From Candidatus Buchananbacteria bacterium CG10_big_fil_rev_8_21_14_0_10_33_19 (GTDB taxonomy: Bacteria > Patescibacteria > ABY1 > 2-01-FULL-39-33), in assembly GCA_002773855.1 (NCBI GenBank), contig PEZY01000012.1:159671-223670 (forward strand): a stretch of 64,000 nt of DNA. The letters run 5' to 3'. Under the pieces are notes generated by a model. It saw nothing but the letters and a program-made list of their open reading frames with translations. It ran no database searches and had not been told where the DNA came from. The position numbers were made by a program, and so were the translations under genes. This document shows positions 51,141 to 58,444 of the stretch, in pieces. Position 1 is the first letter of the stretch. The number at the start of each line of letters is the position of its first letter.

Positions 51141-51350
51141 GGTACTTTTTTAGAAAAAGTACCACAAAAATCGCGAGCGATGAGAAAATTCAGGTAAGGC
51201 TGTACCGAATCTACGCTAATTTCCGAACTCGCCATTTTCTTCTATTTGTATGTGTAGAAAATGTCTCAAACATGCGGAAATTTTATTTATAGACGATTCA
51301 TAAACGCTTGATTCGCTCCAGCCTTACAACAGAATTTTTCATATGCTCGC
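51141..51350. repeat. Long foldback element (MITE-like or structured RNA)
   Basis: A short hairpin (GGTACTTTTT at 51141-51150 with AAAAAGTACC at 51154-51163) precedes a long imperfect inverted repeat spanning 51173-51350. Paired blocks in order are GCGAGC/GCTCGC (ends), AAAATTC/GAATTTTT, GTAAGGCTG/CAGCCTTAC (51194-51202, 51319-51327), CGAATC/GATTCG, AATTTCCG/CGGAAATT (51218-51225, 51275-51282) and CATTTTCT/AGAAAATG, with a 15-base apical loop at 51241-51255. No reading frame fills it. It sits between two convergent transcription units. Confidence 0.7.
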
Positions 51351-51393
51351 ACTATTTATGAAGATGCTTTGAAGATATTACACAGATTATTTC

Positions 51394-51419
51394 AACTGGA
51401 TAGTAAATCCAGTTTTTTT
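51394..51419 (+). terminator. Rho-independent terminator for the 48212-51123 group
   Basis: AACTGGAT pairs with ATCCAGTT around a 5-base loop, followed by a T-run to 51419. It touches the end of the convergent alanine racemase gene. Confidence 0.85.
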
Positions 51420-52548
51420 ATATATAAAATCTTGGTAGGCTTTCTCGTAGTCTAGTAACTATTTCGTAGTTGATGGTATTAGCCCAGTCGGCTAACTGTT
51501 CGACAGTAATTATCTCAGATTGTTGTTGACCAATTAAAACTACCTCATCACCGCTTTTTACGTGACCACAATCAGTAATATCTATAATTGTGACATTCAT
51601 GCAAATACGGCCTAAGACTGGGGCTTTCTTACCGTTCACCAAAACATAAGCTTTATTGCTTAGTTTTCGATCGTAGCCGTCGTAGTAACCAACGGGAATA
51701 GTGGCGGCGGTGGTAGGGCGAGTAGTTTTGTAAGTACAGCCATAACCAACCAAACTGTTTTCCGGTATGTTCTTTATTTGACCGACAATGGTTTTAAATT
51801 CTAAGGCTGGTTGTAGAATCATGTTTTTTTCTTTAGTCAATTTGGCAACATCCGGGCCAGGGTAATAGCCGTAAACAGAAATACCAGGTCTAATTAAATT
51901 ACCAATATTATCTCTCGATAGTAATACCGAAGCACTTTTATGGCAGTGAATAATTAAATCATGACCAATGATTTTTTTTAGATTATTGATAGCGATTTTA
52001 AATTTTTCTAATTGTCGGTTGAAATAAGCAGGGTTAAGTGGATCGTCAGAATTGGCAAAGTGTGTCGCTAGGCCTTCGATTTTTATATTAGGTAGTTTTA
52101 ATATTTCTTTAGCTAAATTAGATGAGTGCTCTAGAAGAACGCCATGTCGGTGCATGCCAGTATCTATTTTTAGGTGAATATTAGCAGTTTGATTTCTAGA
52201 CTTACCAAGATCTGATAATTTTTTAGCGTAATTAATATTGCTAATAAATAATCTAAGATTTAAATCAAAAATTTTTTCTAATTCATATTCAGCTACAAAG
52301 CCAATAACTAAAATAGGATGATTAATGCCAGCAGATCTAACTCTTTGGGCTTCTTCTGTAGAATTAACAGATAACCATTCAACACCAGATTCAATAAGTA
52401 TTTTAGTAGTTTCTATTAAGCCATGGCCGTAAGCATTGGCTTTAACACAAGGAGAAATTATGGTGTTTGGACCATTTATTTCTCGTATTGTTTTGATGTT
52501 ATGCGCTATTTTAGCTTTAGAGATTTCGATCCAGGCTAGGTGGTTCAT
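51418..52548 (-). CDS. alr: Alanine racemase
   Basis: A 376-residue type III PLP enzyme. The PLP lysine lies in SPCVKANAYGHGL near residues 32-44. HLKIDTGMHRHGV, FATHFANSDD, RPGISVYGYYPG, the catalytic Tyr region VGYGCTYKTTRP, PVGYYDGYDRKLSN and GRICMNVTIIDIT are all typical. It makes D-alanine for peptidoglycan. Length and motif order are normal. It is transcribed alone, with a promoter at 52585-52612 whose spacer holds the inverted repeat ATTACT-CCAA-AGTAAT on the plus strand. A cytoplasmic enzyme; start ATG 52548. Confidence 0.95.
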   Translation of the reverse strand: MNHLAWIEISKAKIAHNIKTIREINGPNTIISPCVKANAYGHGLIETTKILIESGVEWLSVNSTEEAQRVRSAGINHPILVIGFVAEYELEKIFDLNLRLFISNINYAKKLSDLGKSRNQTANIHLKIDTGMHRHGVLLEHSSNLAKEILKLPNIKIEGLATHFANSDDPLNPAYFNRQLEKFKIAINNLKKIIGHDLIIHCHKSASVLLSRDNIGNLIRPGISVYGYYPGPDVAKLTKEKNMILQPALEFKTIVGQIKNIPENSLVGYGCTYKTTRPTTAATIPVGYYDGYDRKLSNKAYVLVNGKKAPVLGRICMNVTIIDITDCGHVKSGDEVVLIGQQQSEIITVEQLADWANTINYEIVTRLRESLPRFYI

Positions 52549-52584
52549 GGTTAGTTATAATTTATTTGATTTAAGACAGTCGTT

Positions 52585-52612
52585 ATATTACTCCAAAGTA
52601 ATAAAAAATCAA
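52585..52612 (-). promoter_or_regulatory. Promoter with internal inverted repeat upstream of alr
   Basis: On the minus strand: TTGATT (52612-52607), a 16-base spacer, then TAATAT (52590-52585). The inverted repeat ATTACT/AGTAAT with a 4-base centre (52587-52602) covers the spacer and part of the -10, a place where a repressor could act. Confidence 0.5.
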
Positions 52613-52642
52613 TAGGCTAATATATACTTATTTTATAAAATA

Positions 52643-52665
52643 AACAGCCAAGTATTTTGGCTGTT
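52643..52665 (-). terminator. Terminator after the VIT1/CCC1-like gene
   Basis: AACAGCCAA pairs with TTGGCTGTT. On the minus strand it is followed by a T-rich run (TTATTTTAT). It starts 26 bases after the stop at 52691. Confidence 0.7.
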
Positions 52666-52690
52666 GATTAAGGGTTAAAGTTATAATTTA

Positions 52691-53206
52691 TTAATTGGTA
52701 GAAAAAAACATGTTAATTAATACACCGGCATAGTAGCTAATGACAATGACCATCGTAGCTGTTAATAAATGCTCAAATACCATTTTTGCCGGACTCATTT
52801 TATTTGATTTAGCAATGATTAAGCTAAGTATTGTTAATAAAAATATTCCCCAAAGACAACTAATCAGTACCGCTGTTTGGAGACTAAATAAAACTATCGG
52901 GATAATAAAAGTGATAGCAAATACAAATTTTGATAAAAAGGTAGCAATAGTGGCTTGCCAAACAGCTCGTGGGTGCTTACCATCAGTAGATTCCTCTGAG
53001 ATATGTATACCAAAAGCATCAGACATGGCATCGGCAATAGCAATAGTTAGGACACCGCCTAAAACGGCTAATTTTGAGCCGGTGCTTTCTAATAGACCGA
53101 TCATTAGGCCTAGAGTGGTAATTACCCCAGATGTTAGGCCAAAATTAAGCCCAGATTTTAAAGAGTCGTTTAATTTAATGAAGGTTTTTTTCTTTGACCA
53201 AAACAT
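52691..53206 (-). CDS. VIT1/CCC1-like membrane transporter
   Basis: A 171-residue membrane protein with about five helices. GLNFGLTSGVITTLGLMIGLLEST and AIADAMSDAFGIHISEES match the first two helices of the VIT1/CCC1 family, whose Asp/Glu residues bind Fe2+ or Mn2+. Family members export these ions to vacuole or medium. This one is shorter than typical (~230), with the cytoplasmic metal-binding insertion reduced to ISEESTDGKHPRAVWQ. It is a single-gene unit with an extended -10 promoter at 53232-53240 and a terminator at 52643-52665. The transported ion is not determinable. Confidence 0.75.
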   Translation of the reverse strand: MFWSKKKTFIKLNDSLKSGLNFGLTSGVITTLGLMIGLLESTGSKLAVLGGVLTIAIADAMSDAFGIHISEESTDGKHPRAVWQATIATFLSKFVFAITFIIPIVLFSLQTAVLISCLWGIFLLTILSLIIAKSNKMSPAKMVFEHLLTATMVIVISYYAGVLINMFFSTN

Positions 53207-53231
53207 AGTTTAATATTAGTTTGTTAAATAC

Positions 53232-53240
53232 ATTATATCA
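53232..53240 (-). promoter_or_regulatory. Extended -10 promoter element for the VIT1/CCC1-like gene
   Basis: On the minus strand TGATATAAT (TG-n-TATAAT). No clear -35. Predicted leader to ATG 53206 about 19 bases without a Shine-Dalgarno. Confidence 0.55.
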
Positions 53241-53270
53241 CATAAATAACAATACTATTGCTATTTATTG

Positions 53271-53335
53271 AGTTACTAGGTCTTGTATTGACAAAGTTTT
53301 ATATATATGTTAATATATAAAGTTACTAGAGTAAC
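53271..53335 (+). promoter_or_regulatory. Sigma70 promoter flanked by AGTTACTAG repeats, for the INT_rpt mini-protein
   Basis: TTGACA (53288-53293), 17 bases, TAATAT (53311-53316). The 9-base repeat AGTTACTAG occurs at 53271-53279 and again at 53321-53329, exactly 50 bases apart, bracketing the promoter. The second copy also forms a small inverted repeat, GTTACT/AGTAAC (53322-53335), at the transcription start. The arrangement looks like a pair of operator sites. Confidence 0.65.
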
Positions 53336-53378
53336 AATTGTTCATTTCAATGTTATAACTCGAAAGGAATTAATTGAG

Positions 53379-53738
53379 ATGGGTAGACCCAGAAGTCGTA
53401 GAATTTTTTATACCAATTGGCAAGAGGCCAGTGTGGCTACTAGAAAACTTGGTATTACTAGTTATCTGGATTATAAGCGGAGATACAAGGAGGATGCGAG
53501 GTTACCGTCTAATCCCAATACGTTTTATTCAGATTTTCCTGGGCGGCCGATGTTTTTAAGGGGAGAATCTAAGAATATTTATTCAACCTGGCAAGAGGCC
53601 AGTGTGGTTGCCAAAAAACTTGGCATTGTTAAGTGCTTGGATTATAATCGGAGGCATAAGGAGGATGCGAGGTTACCGTCTAATCCCAATACGTTTTATT
53701 CAGATTTTCCTGGGTGGAAAATTTTTTTGAGTAAATAA
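53379..53738 (+). CDS. Mini-protein of two phage-integrase-type repeats (INT_rpt-like)
   Basis: A 119-residue protein made of two copies of a 57-residue repeat. Each runs (Y-x2-)WQEASV-x3-KLGI-x3-LDY-x-RR, then KEDARLPSNPNTFYSDFPG and a final FL. This matches the short 'phage-integrase repeat unit' I know from N-termini of some phage integrases and HNH-type proteins, but no catalytic domain is present. ATG 53379 is preferred because a Shine-Dalgarno (AAAGGA) lies 10 bases upstream and the -10 box overlaps the earlier in-frame ATG at 53307. It has its own promoter and terminator. A DNA-binding role is inferred; it may be a relic or a regulator. Confidence 0.7.
   Translation: MGRPRSRRIFYTNWQEASVATRKLGITSYLDYKRRYKEDARLPSNPNTFYSDFPGRPMFLRGESKNIYSTWQEASVVAKKLGIVKCLDYNRRHKEDARLPSNPNTFYSDFPGWKIFLSK
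53487..53714 (+). repeat. Tandem 171-base repeat with identical 57-base blocks
   Basis: Bases 53487-53543 recur without change at 53658-53714, 171 bases (57 codons) later. Flanking parts of the repeat are also similar but diverged. The identity includes silent positions, which points to recent duplication or gene conversion. Confidence 0.85.
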
Positions 53739-53757
53739 GACTGGTAAATAATGACAT

Positions 53758-53786
53758 AACTGAGGTTTTTCGACCTCAGTTTTTTA
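53758..53786 (+). terminator. Rho-independent terminator after the INT_rpt mini-protein gene
   Basis: AACTGAGGT pairs with ACCTCAGTT around a 6-base loop, followed by a T-run. It starts 19 bases after the stop at 53738. Confidence 0.88.
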
Positions 53787-53860
53787 TTTTATCTAAAATA
53801 TTGATCTAGACTTAAATAAGTTTAAAATATATACTTACAAATATTACTATAAATTAAATA

Positions 53861-55018
53861 ATGCATAATATTAGAGACAAAAAAGTAGCCATTGTGGTGT
53901 GTGCTTGGCCGCCTAGTGGTGGTGGGATTGGTAATAATGCTAGTTACCATTTACATTACTTAAAACAACTGGGTTACAAGGCCCAGGCTTTTACGCCGCA
54001 GTATAAAAATATTTCTATTATTAGTGATCCAGCTATTGAATACTTGCCAGTAACTTTGCCAATCGGTAAGGCTGGTTTTATTTTCTCATTGTATAAAAAA
54101 TTAAAAGACTTTGATATTATTCATCTTTATTATCCGTTTTTTGGTACGGACATAATAATTTTGTTTTTTAAATTATTGAATAGGAATAAAAAAATAATTG
54201 TTCATTATCAAATGGATCCAGTAGGACGAGGTTATCAAAAAATTATTTTTAAAATTCACATTAAAATATTTTTACCTTTAATTGTTAAGGTTAGTAATAA
54301 GATATTTGTTTTATCTTGGGATAACGCTAGACATACGTATTTAAATACGTATTTAAATACGTATAATAAAAAATTTATTGAAATCCCAAATGGAATTGAC
54401 ACCAGTATATTTAAAATAAAAACAAAAAATATTGATCTAGCTGGCCAATATAACATTACAAGTAAAAATAAATTATTAATTTTTGCTGGCGGTTTGGATG
54501 ACCAGCACTTCTTTAAGGGGGTTGATGTTTTAATTAGGGCATTTGATAAAATATCAAAAAATAATAAAGAGGTTAAGTTAATGATTATCGGTGATGGTAA
54601 TAGAAAGAAATTTTATGAAAGATTAGTTGATGATTTCGGATTGGGTGAGCGAGTTATTTTTACCGGTTGGATTGATAATAAAAAATTGGCGGACTATTAT
54701 AATTTGGGCAGTGTTTTTGTTTTACCATCTACCGAGAGAACTGAAAGTTTTGGTATTGTAATAGCTGAGGCCCAGGCTTGTGGTTTGCCAGCTATTGTGT
54801 CGAACTGGCCGGGTAGTCGTTTAACTATTGAAGATGGCAAAACAGGGTTATTAGTGGAACCTAAAAATGAAAATGATTTGACTAATAAAATTATCAGATT
54901 ATTAAATGATAATGATTTAAGACAGGCTATGAGTAGAAAGGCTATAGTTCGAGCTAACGAAAAATATTCTTGGGACTCTATTATAATCAAAATTGATTCT
55001 GTCTATAAAAATTTATGA
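53861..55018 (+). CDS. GT4 family glycosyltransferase
   Basis: A 385-residue GT4 enzyme: IVVCAWPPSGGGIGNNASYHLHYL, DIIHLYYPFFGTD, IPNGIDTSIFK, LIFAGGLDDQHFFKGVDVLIRAF, LPSTERTESFGIVIAEAQACGLPAIVSNWPG (E-x7-E) and GKTGLLVEPKN. Residues near 158-168 (TYLNTYLNTYN) come from a 12-base tandem repeat that is also a perfect palindrome (54334-54363), a recent-looking expansion. Its 3' end overlaps the VanZ-like gene by 4 bases. Confidence 0.87.
   Translation: MHNIRDKKVAIVVCAWPPSGGGIGNNASYHLHYLKQLGYKAQAFTPQYKNISIISDPAIEYLPVTLPIGKAGFIFSLYKKLKDFDIIHLYYPFFGTDIIILFFKLLNRNKKIIVHYQMDPVGRGYQKIIFKIHIKIFLPLIVKVSNKIFVLSWDNARHTYLNTYLNTYNKKFIEIPNGIDTSIFKIKTKNIDLAGQYNITSKNKLLIFAGGLDDQHFFKGVDVLIRAFDKISKNNKEVKLMIIGDGNRKKFYERLVDDFGLGERVIFTGWIDNKKLADYYNLGSVFVLPSTERTESFGIVIAEAQACGLPAIVSNWPGSRLTIEDGKTGLLVEPKNENDLTNKIIRLLNDNDLRQAMSRKAIVRANEKYSWDSIIIKIDSVYKNL
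54334..54363. repeat. Palindromic tandem repeat inside a GT4 gene
   Basis: Two and a half copies of TACGTATTTAAA give a 30-base sequence that equals its own reverse complement. It keeps the reading frame, encoding TYLN repeats. Confidence 0.8.
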
Positions 55019-55395
55019 AAAAAAATAATTTAAAATTTTTTTATATCATCGCAAGTATTATTTGGATGCTGTTGATTTTTTGGGAATCATCAATTGGTGA
55101 TTATTCGGTGGTGCCAGGTGTTAGCGATGGTCACAATGATGTAATGTCTTCCATTGTTCATGTGCTAACTTATTTGATATTGTGTTTTTTATTTATTAAA
55201 TCTTTTATCGTAAATGGCGTTAGAAGAAATCAGGCTATAATTTATGGATTTTTATTGTCGGCTTTATATGGGGCGACAGATGAATGGCATCAATTTTTTG
55301 TACCCGGTCGTGAGATGCATTTTGGTGATTGGCTACTAGATGTTGCTGGCTCATTGATTGTTTTTAGTTTTTATAAATATAAAATTAAAAAATGA
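55015..55395 (+). CDS. VanZ-like membrane protein
   Basis: A 126-residue protein with four membrane helices (residues ~8-22, ~47-64, ~72-88, ~104-119). LYGATDEWHQFFVPGREMHFGDWLLDVAGS is the VanZ-family signature, with its conserved D-E-x-x-Q and P-G-R residues. VanZ proteins are linked to glycopeptide tolerance and envelope lipid handling, though the mechanism is unclear. It overlaps the GT4 genes on both sides by 4 bases, so all three are coupled. Confidence 0.88.
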   Translation: MKKNNLKFFYIIASIIWMLLIFWESSIGDYSVVPGVSDGHNDVMSSIVHVLTYLILCFLFIKSFIVNGVRRNQAIIYGFLLSALYGATDEWHQFFVPGREMHFGDWLLDVAGSLIVFSFYKYKIKK

Positions 55396-56567
55396 AACTA
55401 GCTATTATTCATTCAATTTATAAACCCTATTCTCGTGGCGGTGCTGAAGTAGTAGTAGAGAATATTGCTAATGGTTTTAAAAAAAACGGTAATGATGTTT
55501 TGGTTATTGCTTTGGGTTATAAAAATGAAATTAAAGATGTAGATGGCGTAAAAGTTTATTATATTAAACCTTTTAATTTGTTTAATTTTTTAGATATTAA
55601 TTCTAAGCCGGCTTGGTTCAGGTTGCCTTGGCATATTATTGATATGATTAATGATGTTCAGACTTGGAGAATTTATAAGATTTTAAAGCAAGAAAATCCA
55701 GATTTAGTATTGACCCATAATCTCAAAGGCTTAGGTTATTATATTCCTTGGCTCTTGAAAATTATGAAGCTAAGACATATTCATACGATTCATGATATGC
55801 AATTAATTCATCCGTCTGGGCTACTGCAAAAAAATCAAAAACTTAATTTGGTTGTGAGTTTTTATGCTTGGCTTAATAAAAAATTATTTAATAAAGTAGA
55901 AAAAGTTATTTTTCCATCTAATTATATAAAAACTGCTTATGAGTCTTATGGGTTTTTTGCTAGTGCTGATAAATTGGTAGTAGCTAACCCTGTAGAAATT
56001 CATGATTATGATTTCAAGCCAAAATGTAAAAATAGTCAAAATCCGCAGTTATTGTTTTTGGGTCAAGTCGAAGAATATAAGGGAATTCTAGATTTAATTG
56101 CGGCGACTAAAAAAATAAAAATAAATTTTACATTGCATATTGTCGGTGATGGCTCGGCTTTGGCTAAAGCTAAAGATTTAGTGACTAATGATTTAAGATT
56201 TAAGTTCTATGGTCGTTTGTCACAAGCTGAATTAAAAAATAATATTTGGTCTAAAATTGATTTATTAATTAACCCAACTAAAGTGCCAGAAAGTTTTGGC
56301 CTGGTAGTAGCCGAGGCTTTTTCTTATGGCATACCAGTTTTAGCCTCTGACATTGGAGCGATACCAGAGTTAATCGATGATGGTAAAAATGGCTGGTTGT
56401 TTAAACCGGGTGACATTGACGAACTTAGTTATAAGATTAAGTCTATTACTGGTAGTATTTGTGCTTATGAATCAATTGGTCTTTTAGGGCATCAAAAGGT
56501 TAAAGATATGAGCATTGACCACTATTTGAATAAGCTAGAGGAATTTGCTAAGATAACATCATCTTAA
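55392..56567 (+). CDS. GT4 family glycosyltransferase
   Basis: A 391-residue GT4 enzyme: LAIIHSIYKPYSRGGAEVVVENIANG, DLVLTHNLKGLGYYIPWLLK, HTIHDMQLIHPSGLL, LLFLGQVEEYKGILDLIAAT, HIVGDGSAL, NPTKVPESFGLVVAEAFSYGIPVLASDIGAIPELI (E-x7-E) and DGKNGWLFKPG. It overlaps the VanZ-like gene by 4 bases. Donor and acceptor unknown. Confidence 0.87.
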   Translation: MKLAIIHSIYKPYSRGGAEVVVENIANGFKKNGNDVLVIALGYKNEIKDVDGVKVYYIKPFNLFNFLDINSKPAWFRLPWHIIDMINDVQTWRIYKILKQENPDLVLTHNLKGLGYYIPWLLKIMKLRHIHTIHDMQLIHPSGLLQKNQKLNLVVSFYAWLNKKLFNKVEKVIFPSNYIKTAYESYGFFASADKLVVANPVEIHDYDFKPKCKNSQNPQLLFLGQVEEYKGILDLIAATKKIKINFTLHIVGDGSALAKAKDLVTNDLRFKFYGRLSQAELKNNIWSKIDLLINPTKVPESFGLVVAEAFSYGIPVLASDIGAIPELIDDGKNGWLFKPGDIDELSYKIKSITGSICAYESIGLLGHQKVKDMSIDHYLNKLEEFAKITSS

Positions 56568-56584
56568 ATTAAATCTAAATTGTA

Positions 56585-57643
56585 ATGGAAGCTATTTTGG
56601 TAATTTTAATTTTATTCATTGTATTTTTTGCAGTAGCTGTAGGCGGACTGTTTTTATTTTTTAATAAGAAATTTACCGAACTTCAAGCTAGTAAAAAAGA
56701 TGATCAATCATTTTTAATGTTGCAGGAAAGGATTAAAGAACTTAATCAAACAATGGATGTTAAATTGTCTGACTCAACAAGACAAATGCAAACTCAATTT
56801 AGTCATAGCTTAAGTGTGATTAAAGATGTAGCCGAAAAAGCTGCTCAGATTCAAGAAACTAATAAACAAGTTAAAGACTTTTCTCAGCAATTATTTGATT
56901 TGAAACGAGTCTTAACTTCCCAAAAGCAAAGAGGTAATCTGGGAGAAGCCGGATTACATTTAGTTTTAGAAAATATATTGCCACCATCAGCTTACCAGTT
57001 TCAATATAAAATTAATGATGGCGCAGTAGTAGATGCAGCAATTTTTACCAAAGATGGGGTGATCCCAGTTGATGCTAAATTTTCTTTGGAGAATTATAAT
57101 CGAATTGTTAATGAAGACGATGAAGATCGCAGAAAGCAATTAGAGAAAGAATTTAAAAATGATTTAAAGAAGCGAATTGATGAAACTGCTAAATATATTC
57201 AACCAAATAAAGGGACAATGGATTTTGCCTTTATGTTTATTCCAGCTGAAGCTATTTATTATGATTTATTAGTAAATGAAGTGGGAGCGGTTAAGGTGGA
57301 CACCGGTGGTTTAATTGATTATGCTTTCAAAGAAAAAAAAGTTATAATAGTATCACCAACGACTTTTGCGGCTTATTTACAAACTGTGTTACAGGGTTTA
57401 AGAGCTTTAAAAATTGAAGGTCAGGCTAAAGATATAATTAAAAATGTTGAGAAGTTGCAAAGACATTTAATTTCCTATGATGATCGATTACAGAAATTGG
57501 GTAATAGTTTAAACACCACAGTCAATGCTTATAATATTTCTTACAAAGAATTTAATAAAATTGATAAAGACATTGTAAAAATTACTGATCAAGAATCAAA
57601 GATAGATATTTTAGAAATTGATAATCCAAGATTCGAAAAATAA
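56585..57643 (+). CDS. rmuC: RmuC family protein
   Basis: A 352-residue protein: one N-terminal membrane helix (residues ~4-26), a coiled-coil (~35-105), then the RmuC nuclease-like domain: LTSQKQRGNLGEAGLHLVLENILP, VDAAIFTKDGVIPVDAKFSLENY, FAFMFIPAEAIYYDLL, KKVIIVSPTTFAAYLQTVLQGL and LISYDDRLQKLGNSL. The VDAKF motif is that of PD-(D/E)xK nucleases. RmuC is linked to limiting DNA inversions and to DNA recombination in E. coli. Its 3' end leads directly into the pyrophosphatase-like gene. Confidence 0.9.
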   Translation: MEAILVILILFIVFFAVAVGGLFLFFNKKFTELQASKKDDQSFLMLQERIKELNQTMDVKLSDSTRQMQTQFSHSLSVIKDVAEKAAQIQETNKQVKDFSQQLFDLKRVLTSQKQRGNLGEAGLHLVLENILPPSAYQFQYKINDGAVVDAAIFTKDGVIPVDAKFSLENYNRIVNEDDEDRRKQLEKEFKNDLKKRIDETAKYIQPNKGTMDFAFMFIPAEAIYYDLLVNEVGAVKVDTGGLIDYAFKEKKVIIVSPTTFAAYLQTVLQGLRALKIEGQAKDIIKNVEKLQRHLISYDDRLQKLGNSLNTTVNAYNISYKEFNKIDKDIVKITDQESKIDILEIDNPRFEK

Positions 57644-57653
57644 CTACAAAAAT

Positions 57654-58010
57654 ATGGATTACGCTAAGCAATTTTTGGGAAAAATAGTTTCAGCGAAGAT
57701 AGATAGACCAATGGGGTCTATTCATCCCACTCACGGCTTCGCTTATACGGTTAATTATGACTTTATTCCTAATACTAGTGCTCCAGATGGTGAAGAAGTG
57801 GATGTTTATGTAGTGGGTGTTTTTGAACCAATAGAAAAGTTTACTGGTAAATGTATTGCCGTTATTCATCGAACTAATGACAATGACGATAAGGTTATTT
57901 TGGCACCGGAAGATGTTGATTATACTGATAAACAGATAATGGCTTTGACAGAATTTCAAGAAAGATTTTTTAAATCAAAGGTAATTAAAAAAAATAGAAA
58001 AATAATTTAA
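57654..58010 (+). CDS. Small inorganic-pyrophosphatase-like protein
   Basis: A 118-residue single-domain protein: KIVSAKIDRPMGSIHPTHGF, YTVNYDFIPNTSAPDGEEVDVYVVGVFEPI, GKCIAVIHRTNDNDDKVILAPE and ALTEFQERFF. The DGEEVDV stretch corresponds to the D-x-D-P-x-D signature of family I pyrophosphatases, with the second Asp replaced by Glu. I recall similar short proteins in other bacteria annotated as pyrophosphatase. ATG 57654 is chosen over ATG 57618, which would overlap rmuC by 26 bases. Its stop overlaps the next start by 1 base. Activity is likely but unproven. Confidence 0.72.
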   Translation: MDYAKQFLGKIVSAKIDRPMGSIHPTHGFAYTVNYDFIPNTSAPDGEEVDVYVVGVFEPIEKFTGKCIAVIHRTNDNDDKVILAPEDVDYTDKQIMALTEFQERFFKSKVIKKNRKII

Positions 58011-58360
58011 TGAAATTTTATTATATAATAGCTGTATTAGGTATTCCATTTATTTTAGGTGGCTGTAGTAGTCAGACACAGGTGGTTAATACCGATAATA
58101 ATTTAATTATTGCTGATGAGGAATTTTGTATTGCTCACACCGAATCAAATATCAGTAGTGATGAGGCTTATGGTGTAGCTAAAAATAGTGAATGTGCCAT
58201 GGTAGGCACATTTAAAGAAGATTGTAGCTGTGATCCAGAGACATATATTTGCACTTTTGAGATAGAAACTGATAAACCAGATTGTAGTCCTGTTTGTTTG
58301 GTTGATTTAAAAACCAGTGAAGCAAGAGTTGATTGGCGTTGTAATCCTGACTCCCAGTAG
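58010..58360 (+). CDS. Small lipoprotein, unknown function
   Basis: A 116-residue protein with a lipoprotein signal peptide: MKFYYIIAVLGIPFILGGC gives a lipobox (L-G-G-C, Cys19). The mature part has seven further Cys residues (for example FCIAH, ECAMVGTFKEDCSCDPETYICTF, PDCSPVCL and WRCNPDSQ), which suggests disulfides outside the membrane. I know no family. It ends the 56585-58360 group, followed by the terminator 58383-58416. Confidence 0.68.
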   Translation: MKFYYIIAVLGIPFILGGCSSQTQVVNTDNNLIIADEEFCIAHTESNISSDEAYGVAKNSECAMVGTFKEDCSCDPETYICTFEIETDKPDCSPVCLVDLKTSEARVDWRCNPDSQ

Positions 58361-58382
58361 GGATTTAATTTACTTGTCGTGC

Positions 58383-58416
58383 ACCCGGTTTATACTGTGT
58401 AGGCCGGGTTTTTTAT
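58383..58416 (+). terminator. Rho-independent terminator
   Basis: ACCCGG (58383-58388) pairs with CCGGGT (58404-58409) around a 15-base loop, followed by a T-run. Confidence 0.75.
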
Positions 58417-58444
58417 TTTTGGTTTTATTTGTTAAGATGTCACT

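Noticed and set aside
52740..53213. 157-codon plus-strand frame opposite the VIT1/CCC1-like gene
   Set aside because: The minus-strand frame has clear family motifs, a promoter and a terminator. The plus-strand frame has none and is a shadow.
53307..53378. Upstream ATG start for the repeat mini-protein
   Set aside because: The -10 box (53311-53316) overlaps that start, so it cannot be in the mRNA. The Shine-Dalgarno fits ATG 53379.
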